From contig RXKB01000004.1 of NCBI GenBank assembly GCA_003963225.1, positions 62,001-126,000 on the forward strand: 64,000 nt of DNA, written 5' to 3'. The position numbers were made by a program, and so were the translations under genes. Source of the stretch: Candidatus Babelota bacterium. Lineage in GTDB: Bacteria; Babelota; Babeliae; Babelales; Vermiphilaceae. Below the pieces are notes generated by a model. It was not told the DNA's origin and ran no database searches. It saw only the letters and a list, made by a program, of their open reading frames with translations. Each line of letters starts with the position of its first letter. The stretch's first letter is position 1. Positions 1 through 8,844 of this stretch are shown here, one piece after another.

Positions 1-412
1 GAACATTTTTAATGAAGCAATCAATAAGACAAGTTTTGTCTCTTGTATTGGCTTTTAAAAAAACAAAGACTACCGAATAATCATTCTTCTCGAAAAACAT
101 AAAATCAATTACATCTATCAAATGTTGCTTTGTTATGTTAGCACTTTTCCAATCAGCCAAAATCTTTTTGCCATCCATTTTTGAAACAAAAATATCTTTA
201 AGCCCAGTAATAATTTTACTATTATCATATAAAAATTTTTCTTTCTCTAATTTAAATTCATTTTCAAGAAAGGCAGCCATTTGATTTGTAACGTTATCAT
301 TTTGTAAAACCCCATCACAACCATTTAAAACCTGTATACCGCATATAAAAAAGCCTATATATAAAATGGTACAATGCGCATTCTTAGTAAGTAGCATATA
401 TTTAGATTTCAT
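1..412 (-). CDS. Partial exported protein of unknown function (3' end beyond window)
   Basis: An open reading frame runs on the minus strand from an ATG at 410-412 to the window edge without a stop, giving about 137 residues. The N-terminus is basic then hydrophobic (ILYIGFFICGIQVL around residues 16-29), which looks like a signal peptide. The mature part is helical and charged. I recognise no family. The C-terminus lies outside the window, so length and function are open. Confidence 0.6.
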   Translation of the reverse strand, partial: MKSKYMLLTKNAHCTILYIGFFICGIQVLNGCDGVLQNDNVTNQMAAFLENEFKLEKEKFLYDNSKIITGLKDIFVSKMDGKKILADWKSANITKQHLIDVIDFMFFEKNDYSVVFVFLKANTRDKTCLIDCFIKNV

Positions 413-485
413 TTTAAACTTATTTTTAATTCAATTAAAAAGCGATTAAAAATAATTATATAAAAAATAAGTAAAAAGTATATTT

Positions 486-629
486 TTATTTTTTATTTTG
501 GCCTAAAAAAGAGGGCCTGCTGGTATCCCAATCATTTAATAGGACGCTCTGGGCAATAGTATGAAAAAATAACATTCCTACAAAACTAAATCCAAGTTGC
601 TTTTTATGCTTCACTAAAATCCTTTGCAT
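486..629 (-). CDS. Possible 47-residue exported small protein
   Basis: A short ATG-to-TAA frame on the minus strand encodes 47 residues. It begins MQRILVKHKK, followed by a hydrophobic stretch (LGFSFVGMLFFHTIAQS) and a short polar tail, the plan of a signal peptide or small membrane protein. No clear Shine-Dalgarno sequence precedes it. It fills most of the otherwise empty 413-899 gap. A chance frame cannot be excluded. Confidence 0.3.
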   Translation of the reverse strand: MQRILVKHKKQLGFSFVGMLFFHTIAQSVLLNDWDTSRPSFLGQNKK

Positions 630-899
630 ATGCCAGATATTATATTTTTTAATTTAAAAATAATAATTTACTATACTTGTAAAAATATACCACATAAAAA
701 TAAGTTAAGCTGCTCTATAAAAAAATAATTTTATAATGATTGCTTTTGCTCACGTATTTAGCGCATTATATCTTATTTATGCCGGGCAAGACCCATCTTT
801 TTTTATCCTTTTTTCAAATTTCTTTTACAAACCCTAGTGTTTTATGTGTCACTTGATTATACTAATTAACAAAAAATTAAAAATAAAAGATTTCTACAA

Positions 900-1952
900 A
901 TGACAAAATGCCATATTAATTTTGTGCCATTATTTATATTTACTGTAACGTCTTCATGCTTATTTTATATGAATGCGGAATATATAATTACAGATGAAAA
1001 TTATAACCAAATACTTACATCAGCCCCTATCATACAACCTTTACTTGCGATAAACAATTTAGATATTCACGACATAACGGAAAATAAATCAAATAATACT
1101 AATATTGTACATTATCATAAAAGCGAATTGCATGCCAAAACATTTAATAGCTACATGACCACATTTTTTACTGGTTTTAAAAAACTTATTGATAGCTGCA
1201 CGAACAAAAAAGATACCTGGTTTTTTTTAAACGCAGATACAATAGGAAATCCATTTATTTATAATTTACAATTATACTATTACCAGAGAGATAAAGAAAT
1301 CACCTTGAACTTTATAAAAATGATGAATGAGGCATTTGATTCTATTGAAAATGACATAGATAGAAAAAATGCAAAAATTTTAGCTTGCTATGCTTTATAT
1401 AGTAGTCGATTTTTTGCTCGCTTAAGAACCTGCGACCAAGTAAGAATTTATTGGGATGAAAAAAACAAGCAAGCATTTTTACATTTGATTCCAAATGAGT
1501 ACCATCCTATTGATTTATTCGAGCATTTTACTACAAAAAAAGTTACAGAAGAAGATTACACATTTACAACAGAGTCAAAAAAAATAAATAGCAGAAATGC
1601 TCACAAGGATATGTTTTTATATGAGATTTCTTTTCAAAAAACGACAACACCACATATTTGTTTGGCTATATGTGGAGATTTTTGGGAAAAATCATTAAAA
1701 GCAATAAATGAAAATAAGCAAAAATTTTCAGCAAAGCCTCAGGCCCTTTCAAACACAGATTTTTCTTCTAGCCGCAATGTTCAATCAACAAGCACAAACG
1801 AGGGGAAACATGAAGCAGCTCAACCTAATCCTGCTCAAGTTGGACTTGGCACACGATTTTTACAAAAAGTAAAAGCTTATGCAGCTCCCATTGTTTTAGG
1901 CACTGCAGCAATATCGGCTACTATATATTTTTTTCGTGCATATTTTATGTAA
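900..1952 (+). CDS. Exported protein of unknown function with C-terminal membrane anchor
   Basis: This 350-residue protein starts with a basic/hydrophobic segment (PLFIFTVTSSCLFYM) that looks like a signal peptide. It ends with a hydrophobic helix (about residues 328-348) followed by only two residues, so the chain is probably anchored at its C-terminus. The middle is helical and rich in Asn, Lys and Tyr, and a low-complexity Ser/Asn/Pro linker (about 285-315) precedes the anchor. I recognise no domain. The ribosome-binding site is weak (AAAAGAT). It converges tail to tail with the next gene. Confidence 0.7.
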   Translation: MTKCHINFVPLFIFTVTSSCLFYMNAEYIITDENYNQILTSAPIIQPLLAINNLDIHDITENKSNNTNIVHYHKSELHAKTFNSYMTTFFTGFKKLIDSCTNKKDTWFFLNADTIGNPFIYNLQLYYYQRDKEITLNFIKMMNEAFDSIENDIDRKNAKILACYALYSSRFFARLRTCDQVRIYWDEKNKQAFLHLIPNEYHPIDLFEHFTTKKVTEEDYTFTTESKKINSRNAHKDMFLYEISFQKTTTPHICLAICGDFWEKSLKAINENKQKFSAKPQALSNTDFSSSRNVQSTSTNEGKHEAAQPNPAQVGLGTRFLQKVKAYAAPIVLGTAAISATIYFFRAYFM

Positions 1953-1962
1953 ATTTTGCCGT

Positions 1963-2586
1963 TTATTTTTGACATTCCTCATAAAAAAACGCTGCTTCAG
2001 CTTGCGGATCATTTGCTTTTAAAATAGCTGATCCAACAATAATACCATCTGGTTTTAACGTATGAATAATAGGCAAAAAGTCACGGTTCAACTTTCCTCC
2101 AATAAAAATTGGCAGTTGCGTGTTGCCACGTACCATTTCCCATTTTTCCACCAAAGGCATAGAATCTGCTTCATTTTGCGTATTATGAATTACTAAACCA
2201 TCAACACCAAACATTTTAGCATCCATGGCCGATTGACCTATTGAATTAGTATCAAGCAGATCTAGCACTGTTTTTATTTTAGCATCTTGTGCATACGCAC
2301 TTACTGACTGGATAGTGTCTTTTGATGCCCCTGCCATAACTGTAATCATATCAATATACAGTTGACTGAAAATGGCAACCGATTCTTTTGGCCTATCAAC
2401 TATTTTTGTATCTACAATAATTTTTTTGTACGGGAACGCATCTCTAAAATGCTGTACAGCGCTAATACCATATTTATATATCAAGACCATGCCTATTTCA
2501 AAAATATCTGCGTGCTGATCAACCGCCTTTGCAAGCTCAATTGCTTTTTCTATGTCGGTAAGATCAAAGGAAATTTGTAACTTCAT
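1963..2586 (-). CDS. 3-hexulose-6-phosphate synthase-like protein (OMP decarboxylase superfamily)
   Basis: This is a 207-residue TIM-barrel enzyme of the superfamily containing 3-hexulose-6-phosphate synthase (HPS), KGPDC and OMP decarboxylase. The opening MKLQISFDL with Asp8, the Glu in FEIG (residue 30), the D-x-K-x-x-D motif (Asp59, Lys61, Asp64), the His in VIHNT and the terminal phosphate loop (GIIVGSAI) all match HPS. HPS joins ribulose-5-phosphate and formaldehyde, or runs in reverse to supply ribulose-5-phosphate. No phosphohexuloisomerase gene is adjacent, so the direction of use is unknown. The start at 2586 is preferred over an ATG two codons upstream because AAGGA then lies 9 bases away. 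KGPDC activity remains possible. Confidence 0.75.
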   Translation of the reverse strand: MKLQISFDLTDIEKAIELAKAVDQHADIFEIGMVLIYKYGISAVQHFRDAFPYKKIIVDTKIVDRPKESVAIFSQLYIDMITVMAGASKDTIQSVSAYAQDAKIKTVLDLLDTNSIGQSAMDAKMFGVDGLVIHNTQNEADSMPLVEKWEMVRGNTQLPIFIGGKLNRDFLPIIHTLKPDGIIVGSAILKANDPQAEAAFFYEECQK

Positions 2587-2671
2587 AAACATGATTCCTT
2601 TATGATATAATAATAAAAATTGTACTTATAATAGCATATTTAATAACAAGAGTATAATGGACGCTTATCAA

Positions 2672-3370
2672 TTAAGGTTGCACGATTAATCGGTAGGCTT
2701 TTTGGCCAGTGCGAATAACCGGTTGTAATGGTGCAAAAAAATGCCTAATTGATAGTAAATGCAAAGAACTTTTAATAGCATTAATACCTTTTTTACTTAT
2801 TAAAGGAGGTAAAAAAATATTTGGATTAATATATGCAACATATGCCGCAGTGATATCAAAATAACAGTACGTAGGGTTTGCAAAAACAACTATTGCTTCT
2901 GCAGGAATAATTAAATTATGTGGCACTTCCATTTCTTGTATATGCCAAAATAGTTTATTTTTTTCTTTATCAATTTTTGGTTCAAGTTTATAAAAGAGGA
3001 CAGCCGCATTTGGGACAAACTGCCAATGATGAACTGTATTTTCAATCCGCATAATAGGCACAATATCCTGAGTAATGGCAATATACATAACTGGCTCAGT
3101 ATGCTTACGCTGAAACCGTATGGATCCAGCATTATCAGACATAGCAAGCATACCTGCATACATACCAAAAAAACCGGCTACCGGACTGGCATCAACAAAA
3201 TGATTAAATCCCACTTTGCCAACCGAACCTTTTTGCTCTATTTTTTTTTTAATTCTGATAGCTTTTTCAGCGCTATCTTCTACAATGTTAAGCTGAATTA
3301 TGGGCTCTGCTTTAATTATTGGCCAAAAACAAAAACATGTTACACTAATATAAAGTTTTTTTATATTCAT
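2672..3370 (-). CDS. Exported protein of unknown function
   Basis: This 232-residue protein has a signal peptide (MNIKKLYISVTCFCFWPIIKA, probable cleavage before EPII). The mature part alternates hydrophobic and polar residues and looks beta-rich (for example VMYIAITQDIVPIM and ELLIIPAE-like segments), with no motif I can assign. It lies upstream of the HPS-like gene on the same strand, with an 80-base gap, and divergently from rsmG. No strong ribosome-binding site is visible. Confidence 0.65.
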   Translation of the reverse strand: MNIKKLYISVTCFCFWPIIKAEPIIQLNIVEDSAEKAIRIKKKIEQKGSVGKVGFNHFVDASPVAGFFGMYAGMLAMSDNAGSIRFQRKHTEPVMYIAITQDIVPIMRIENTVHHWQFVPNAAVLFYKLEPKIDKEKNKLFWHIQEMEVPHNLIIPAEAIVVFANPTYCYFDITAAYVAYINPNIFLPPLISKKGINAIKSSLHLLSIRHFFAPLQPVIRTGQKAYRLIVQP

Positions 3371-3491
3371 ATCTTGCCAGTGTTAAAAAATGTTTATACC
3401 GTTTCTTTACTGGAAGCCTACTAAGATTTGGTAATAAAAATCCATAGTTTTGATTTTGCACAAGCGCATATTACAAAAAGAAAGGTTCTCC

Positions 3492-4115
3492 ATGGCTTAT
3501 AACTGGAATGCATTTAAAAAGACACATAATCTTTCAGAAACAGCAATACAAAAGCTAAGTGCATATGCAAACATGATTATAGATTGGAACGAAAAATTTA
3601 ATTTAACAGCTATCACTAAAGAAGAAGATATTGCCAAACTACATTTTGAAGATGCGTTGGCTTTACAAAATATGTACTCTTTACATCATATAAACAGTCT
3701 TGGAGACATTGGAACAGGAGCCGGCATACCCGCTATTCCTTTGAAAATATGTTATCCGCATCTTTCATTAGTACTTATTGAGGTAAAAAGTAAAAAACGC
3801 ATTTTTTTACAAGCGGCAGTAGATTCTTTAGAATTAACTAATGTAGAAATAGTTTCTTGTGATTGGCGCACTTTTTTACGCAACACACACTATCAAGTAG
3901 ATGTCTTTTGCGCACGTGCTTCTCTTCCACCAGAAGAATTAATACGCATGTTTAAAGATACAAGCTCTTACAAAAACAGTTTGTTAGTATACTGGGCTTC
4001 AAAACATTGGATCCCTGACAATACAATTGCACCTTACATCAAACAAACTTATCCGTATACGATTGGCGAACGAACCTATAGTTTAATAAAAATGGCAAAC
4101 ATAAAAGCTCAATAA
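3492..4115 (+). CDS. rsmG: 16S rRNA (guanine-527-N7)-methyltransferase RsmG
   Basis: RsmG methylates N7 of G527 in the 530 loop of 16S rRNA using S-adenosylmethionine. The 207-residue protein has the family's usual length and landmarks: a helical N-terminus ending in WNEKFNLTAIT, HFEDAL, and the SAM-binding motif LGDIGTGAGIPAIPL. LIEVKSKKRIFL and FCARASLP follow. The start at 3492 has AAAGG just upstream; an in-frame ATG 14 codons earlier has no such signal. A MATE transporter gene follows after 21 bases on the same strand. Confidence 0.93.
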   Translation: MAYNWNAFKKTHNLSETAIQKLSAYANMIIDWNEKFNLTAITKEEDIAKLHFEDALALQNMYSLHHINSLGDIGTGAGIPAIPLKICYPHLSLVLIEVKSKKRIFLQAAVDSLELTNVEIVSCDWRTFLRNTHYQVDVFCARASLPPEELIRMFKDTSSYKNSLLVYWASKHWIPDNTIAPYIKQTYPYTIGERTYSLIKMANIKAQ

Positions 4116-4136
4116 GATAGTTGGCAGGAAAAATAT

Positions 4137-5552
4137 ATGAAGAACAAAAATGTGTTTCAAAAATATGTACATGATATGACCAACAATAATAACGGTGAAA
4201 AATGGGGTACTATTATAACTTATTTTATGCCTGAATTTATTACTAATCTTATTGTCTATTCTATGCCATTATGGCTTGATTCTTTTTTTATTGCAGCCCT
4301 TGAGTCTACCGCCACTTATGCAACGCTTGGGGTAACTAACAATGTTATTCATTTAGGCATTAAAGTTGCAGAAGCACTTTCTGTAAGCACTGTGGTTTTA
4401 AGCGGCCAGTTCAACGGGCAACAACGGTACGAAAAAGTTGGCCAAACATTGCGCGATGCTTTTTGGGTAACCTGCTTAATAGGATTGTTGTTTTTTTGCG
4501 GACTCTTTTTTGGCAGCCGTGTTTTATATAGTTGGTACGGTGTTTCTGATGACATTATTGCCATAGGCATACCGTATTTACGCTTGCGTGCATTGGGCGT
4601 TTTTTTTATGTTTATTTACTTTGCGTTTGTTGGTTTTTTACGTGGTATCAAAAACACCAGATCACCTATGAAAATATTTATCTTCGGCGCACTAGTATTT
4701 ATAGGTGCTGACTACATACTTATTTTCGGCAAATATGGCTTTGCTGCCCGAGGACTTGAAGGATCTGCGATTGCAACCATTTTACAATATAGTGTTATGA
4801 GTATAATTGCGTCTCTCTACATTATATTAAATAAAAAAAATAGAAAATATGGCGTTAACCTATTGTCTATTTTCTCTGAAAAACACGAAATAAAACGTTT
4901 TTGCATTACAAGCTGGCCAATTATTTTAGACAAAGCAACCATTGCTTGCGCTTACATTTGGTTAGGTAAAATGATTGCACCACTTGGCACAAATGCTGTT
5001 GCTGCATTTGCAGCCATAAAAGATATGGAACGTGTTGCTTTTTTGCCTGCCATTGCTTTAGCTCATGTCATTACTTTTTTAATTAGCAATGACTTGGGAG
5101 CACAAAATGTACAAGCAATTAAAATTAATATAAAAAAAGTATTAATGCTTGGCATGGTTATGGTCTGCAGTATTTTAGGCTATATGGTTTATAATACGGG
5201 ATTTTTCTTAGCGCTATTTGACAGACAAGGCGATTTTACAGAATTAGTCATGCAAGTATTTCCGTGGATTAGTTTGTGTGTCATATTTGATCTTGTGCAA
5301 ATTATTTTGTCTGGTGCCCTACGAGGTACTGGTAATGTGCATACAGTAATGATGGTTAGATTAAGCGTGGTAGCTTTCTTTTTTATACCAGTATCATATA
5401 TTTGCACGTACAACCCATTAATTCAAAGCATTCCGGTAAAAATAATATTAGTCTACGGCTCTTTTTATATTGGCAATGGCATTATGAGCCTTTTTTATAT
5501 AAAACGGTTTAAATCTAACGACTGGCAAAGCCCTCTGCAAAAATCTACTTAA
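4137..5552 (+). CDS. MATE-family multidrug/metabolite exporter
   Basis: This 471-residue integral membrane protein shows about twelve hydrophobic helices in two homologous halves, as in the MATE (NorM/DinF-type) family. Recognisable features are the first helix with PLWLDSFFIAAL, ALSVSTVVLSGQFNGQ at the end of helix 2, GFLRGIKNTRSPM between the half-repeats and the matching SGALRGTGNVHTVM in the second half. MATE carriers export cationic compounds with H+ or Na+ antiport; the substrate cannot be read here. It probably shares a transcript with rsmG and is followed by a strong terminator hairpin. Confidence 0.88.
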   Translation: MKNKNVFQKYVHDMTNNNNGEKWGTIITYFMPEFITNLIVYSMPLWLDSFFIAALESTATYATLGVTNNVIHLGIKVAEALSVSTVVLSGQFNGQQRYEKVGQTLRDAFWVTCLIGLLFFCGLFFGSRVLYSWYGVSDDIIAIGIPYLRLRALGVFFMFIYFAFVGFLRGIKNTRSPMKIFIFGALVFIGADYILIFGKYGFAARGLEGSAIATILQYSVMSIIASLYIILNKKNRKYGVNLLSIFSEKHEIKRFCITSWPIILDKATIACAYIWLGKMIAPLGTNAVAAFAAIKDMERVAFLPAIALAHVITFLISNDLGAQNVQAIKINIKKVLMLGMVMVCSILGYMVYNTGFFLALFDRQGDFTELVMQVFPWISLCVIFDLVQIILSGALRGTGNVHTVMMVRLSVVAFFFIPVSYICTYNPLIQSIPVKIILVYGSFYIGNGIMSLFYIKRFKSNDWQSPLQKST

Positions 5553-5591
5553 TCAATAAATCCATATACTCTAAATAATATATTTTCATTT

Positions 5592-5639
5592 AAAGAACTA
5601 AGATGTACATAATATTGTTGGCATGTTAGTTCTTTTTTT
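5592..5639 (+). terminator. Rho-independent terminator after the MATE gene
   Basis: A perfect 10-bp stem (AAAGAACTAA at 5592-5601 with TTAGTTCTTT at 5626-5635) closes a 24-base loop and runs into a seven-T tract. It lies 40 bases after the MATE stop codon. Confidence 0.75.
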
Positions 5640-5792
5640 ACCAAGCTCACAACAAATATCTTTAATACATAGACACACAGAAATCAAATGTTTATTAACA
5701 ATAATTTGCAATATAAAAAAATTGCATAGAACCTATTTAAGCGAAATCAGGTTACATTATATCAACTCTGCAATGTATCATGACCCTAAAAA

Positions 5793-5827
5793 TTAAACCT
5801 ATTATACCTGAGGTATAATAGGTTTAA
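5793..5827 (-). terminator. 17-bp perfect inverted repeat, probable terminator of the F-box-like gene
   Basis: The arms 5793-5809 and 5811-5827 are perfectly complementary around a single G at 5810. Read on the minus strand the hairpin sits 90 bases past the stop of the 5916-6872 gene and is followed by a T-rich stretch (AATTTTTAGG). It may instead be a protein-binding dyad. The rest of the 5553-5915 gap shows nothing else except the MATE terminator. Confidence 0.55.
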
Positions 5828-5915
5828 GTAGTATGCTGTCGAGTATTATATTTGCAACTATTTAAATATAATTAATTGGACAAGGTCTTTATTAACCATT
5901 TTATATTGCTTTACA

Positions 5916-6872
5916 TTACGCCTTTTTAAGCTTGCAAAGTTCAAAAAATAATTTTACTGGAAACGGCGGCTTCCAATCGTTCAAAGACGGGTTGTTATCT
6001 ATGTTAAAAAAAATATCAAACACTATTGTATTAACATCATCCCTAAAAGGGCTATGCAAAGAACAAGTGTCAGAAAACTCACATGTAGCAAAAGTTAAAC
6101 CTTTAACTTTTTGTTCTGATGCCGGCTTATAAAAATCAGTCGTTCGATAACATGGTTTTGTAAAAGACCACGTATGAGAACCGATTTGTTCCCAATCATT
6201 AATAGACCTTTTTTTCTCAATACTTGAACCCCATGTTATAAATGGTAATAATGAATTTTTTGATTTTCCTGTAAGGCCCTCTAGATAATCAGGTAATAAT
6301 GAGAGCGGATCAATACTTTGATCAACATTATAATGTGTAACATTATCAGCAAATTGTAATGTATACCTACAAACCTCATTAATCTTATTAAAATTTAAAC
6401 ATGCGCCTTTATTGCAATGCACAAAGCCGTTTTCATCCTCAGTAAAAGAAAACAATAATTTACAACATGGCACTTGAGCAAACTTTTTTAAATCTTCATA
6501 AAAATCTGCTAAATTAATTAAATCTATTTGTAACGTACGCCAATATTTTTTCAAAAAACAATTATTAACCATTGCCTTGCTGGTAACCATAAGATTAACA
6601 ATAGGATTATCATTTTCTTGTGTTTTGTGTTTTTTTTCATAATGCTCCAACGGCCGTCGTATAATGGTATTATTCTCTTCAGATTTAACAAACAACAAAT
6701 CTTCATTAAATGGAATAATTATATTTTTTTGTATTGTTTCATTATAAAATCTACCGACTATTAACTGCAAAACATCGGCAGGTAGCTGTTCAATATTGGA
6801 TAAAGCATTGTTCATGCTAACAATATCTACGATATAACATAATACAAAACAACTTATTATTTTTTTATTCAT
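5916..6872 (-). CDS. Exported protein with F-box-like motif
   Basis: This 318-residue protein starts with a signal peptide (MNKKIISCFVLCYIVDIVS). Residues 30-42 (LPADVLQLIVGRF) resemble the first helix of an F-box, and residues 94-114 (LMVTSKAMVNN, then KKYWRTL) resemble its second half; about 45 residues are inserted between them. F-box domains bind the Skp1 subunit of eukaryotic SCF ubiquitin ligases, and several intracellular bacteria export F-box effectors. The C-terminal 200 residues match nothing I know and contain several Cys (PCCKLLFSF, NKGACLNF). The F-box reading is by eye. The gene is divergent from gatC and has GAAAGA upstream of its start. Confidence 0.55.
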   Translation of the reverse strand: MNKKIISCFVLCYIVDIVSMNNALSNIEQLPADVLQLIVGRFYNETIQKNIIIPFNEDLLFVKSEENNTIIRRPLEHYEKKHKTQENDNPIVNLMVTSKAMVNNCFLKKYWRTLQIDLINLADFYEDLKKFAQVPCCKLLFSFTEDENGFVHCNKGACLNFNKINEVCRYTLQFADNVTHYNVDQSIDPLSLLPDYLEGLTGKSKNSLLPFITWGSSIEKKRSINDWEQIGSHTWSFTKPCYRTTDFYKPASEQKVKGLTFATCEFSDTCSLHSPFRDDVNTIVFDIFFNIDNNPSLNDWKPPFPVKLFFELCKLKKA

Positions 6873-7090
6873 AGAATTCTTTCATTGACAAAAAGCCAAA
6901 CATGTAAAAAAACTTTATTAATTAAATATTTTTTATATTTTAATTTTATACAGAAAGAATTGTACATTAATAAACTAAAACGTCAATAAAAAATTCTCAA
7001 AGTGAATAGAAATAGTTTAATCTAGGCAAAACCTTTTTTTTATTTTATAGTTAGAAACAATAAAAAGTTCGTCACAGAAAGAATCAAATC

Positions 7091-7375
7091 ATGGCACATA
7101 TTTCTAAAGAAGAAGTATTAAAAATAGCTGCTATATCAAATATCAGATTGTTGGAAAAAGAAATTGAACCCCTGCAAAGGGAACTCGAGTCAGTTATAAA
7201 CTATGCCAAGCGAGTATCGACCATCAAAGGAGATGCGCAGGAGATGCAGTTAGCGTCGGTCAATGTAGCCCGCAAAGATATAGTAGCTTCTACTGATGCA
7301 ACTGTATTTTTACAGGGCTCGCCAGAAGCAACAAACAACTATTTTATAGTGCCACTTATTATTGATCAAGAATAA
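7091..7375 (+). CDS. gatC: Glutamyl-tRNA(Gln)/aspartyl-tRNA(Asn) amidotransferase subunit C
   Basis: GatC is the small subunit that holds GatA and GatB together in the transamidosome, which converts Glu-tRNA(Gln) (and often Asp-tRNA(Asn)) to the amidated form. The 94-residue product has the family pattern: an N-terminal ISKEEVLKIAAISNIRL helix, a central LQRELESVINYAKRV helix, and a C-terminal extended segment that wraps the partner. It is of normal length. gatA follows 26 bases downstream. gatB is not in this window. Confidence 0.9.
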   Translation: MAHISKEEVLKIAAISNIRLLEKEIEPLQRELESVINYAKRVSTIKGDAQEMQLASVNVARKDIVASTDATVFLQGSPEATNNYFIVPLIIDQE

Positions 7376-7401
7376 TCATTATTATAGCCAGGACATAGTA
7401 C

Positions 7402-8841
7402 ATGAATCCCTTTTCCTATTCATCTATAACAGAGATTAAAAAAGCTTTAGAAAGCAAAAAAATATCATTGCAAGAACTGTTTGCTCTTTTCAAATGCCAT
7501 GCTCAAGTAGCAAACAGCAAAGTAGATGCTTTGTTAGAACTATTTCCATATGAAGAACAAGAATATAATGCCAATAATCCTTTGTCGGGCATACCTGGTA
7601 TTATTAAAGATAATATTTGCATTAAAGATAAAGTTTCATCTTGCAGTTCAAAGATATTACAAAACTTCAAAGCCCCCTATGATGCTACTGTGATTAGCAG
7701 GTTAAAAGCAGCAGGTGCCCAACTGTTAGGACGCGCAAATATGGATGAATTTGCCATGGGAAGCTCAACAGAAACTTCAGCTTTTTTAAAAACAAAAAAC
7801 CCTTGGGATACAAACCGTGTACCAGGTGGTTCAAGCGGCGGTTCAGCAGCTGCAGTTGCAACTGGCATGGCGCCGTGGGCATTGGGCACTGAAACTGGTG
7901 GCTCAGTAAGACAACCTGCAGCTTTTTGCAATTTAGTCGGCTACAAACCAACATACGGTCTTATTTCACGATACGGCCTTATCGCCTATGGTTCTTCTTT
8001 GGACCAAATTGGTATTTTTGCCCGATCTGTTGAAGATACAGCATTAATATTATCTACTCTTGCAGGTCAAGACAGTAATGATTCTTCATCCCTTCCTATT
8101 GAACCAAAAAATTATGCTAATCATTTGTCTGGCTTTTCTATAAAAGGATTACGCATTGGATTAGTAGAAAACGCTTTGTCAGCTGAGGGCATGGACGCTG
8201 AAGTTACGCAAGCAATATATGAAGCAAAAAAAGTATACGAACAGCTAGGTGCGCACGTAAGCTCTATTAGTTTGCCCACCCTTGATTATGGCGCTGCTGC
8301 CTATTTTATTATAAGCCGTGCCGAAGCAGCATCCAACCTTGCTCGTTTTGATGGAATACGATACGGCATGCGATCAGAAGCTACAAATTTATCTGACTTG
8401 TACCAAAAAACAAGGCATGATGGCTTTGGCCCTGAAGTGCGAAAACGCATTATGGTTGGCAACTATGTACTTTCTGCAGGACATGCAGGCCAATTTTATG
8501 AAAACGCAAAGCGTGCTGTGCGTTTAATGAGACATGAAATATTAGAAACATTTAAAAACACCGTTGACATAATCATGATGCCTACTTGTTCTATGCCAGC
8601 ATTTAGATTTAATGCTTTTGATGGAAATAAGTTGCAAATGGATTTACAAGATTATTTTACCTGCCCTGCAAATCTTATTGGTATTCCTGCCGTTTCTATT
8701 CAAGCTGGTTTTACTAAAACGCAGTTGCCTATTGGCTTACAATTAATGGCAAAACATCTTGACGACCAGCTGCTTTTACAAGTTGCACATGCCTATCAAC
8801 AAGTAACAGATTGGCACACTAAAACACCGACTGGTTATTAA
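7402..8841 (+). CDS. gatA: Glutamyl-tRNA(Gln) amidotransferase subunit A
   Basis: GatA is the glutaminase subunit that releases ammonia for GatB. The 479-residue protein is full length and shows the amidase-signature machinery: the catalytic Lys in GIIKDNI, the cis-Ser/nucleophile region PGGSSGGSAAAVA and TETGGSVRQPAAFC, then the GYKPTYGLISRYGL segment. With gatC it forms an operon. Its presence implies that glutaminyl-tRNA (a tRNA-Gln lies at 35.1 kb) is made by transamidation, not by a GlnRS. Confidence 0.96.
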   Translation: MNPFSYSSITEIKKALESKKISLQELFALFKCHAQVANSKVDALLELFPYEEQEYNANNPLSGIPGIIKDNICIKDKVSSCSSKILQNFKAPYDATVISRLKAAGAQLLGRANMDEFAMGSSTETSAFLKTKNPWDTNRVPGGSSGGSAAAVATGMAPWALGTETGGSVRQPAAFCNLVGYKPTYGLISRYGLIAYGSSLDQIGIFARSVEDTALILSTLAGQDSNDSSSLPIEPKNYANHLSGFSIKGLRIGLVENALSAEGMDAEVTQAIYEAKKVYEQLGAHVSSISLPTLDYGAAAYFIISRAEAASNLARFDGIRYGMRSEATNLSDLYQKTRHDGFGPEVRKRIMVGNYVLSAGHAGQFYENAKRAVRLMRHEILETFKNTVDIIMMPTCSMPAFRFNAFDGNKLQMDLQDYFTCPANLIGIPAVSIQAGFTKTQLPIGLQLMAKHLDDQLLLQVAHAYQQVTDWHTKTPTGY

Positions 8842-8844
8842 AGT

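Noticed and set aside
1963..2592. Orotidine-5'-phosphate decarboxylase (pyrF)
   Set aside because: The D-x-K-x-x-D motif is shared, but the opening MKLQISFDL, the short length and the His in VIHNT fit hexulose-phosphate synthase better.
7677..7954. Two minus-strand frames inside gatA
   Set aside because: They mirror the highly conserved amidase signature of gatA, lack ribosome-binding sites and have unnatural composition.
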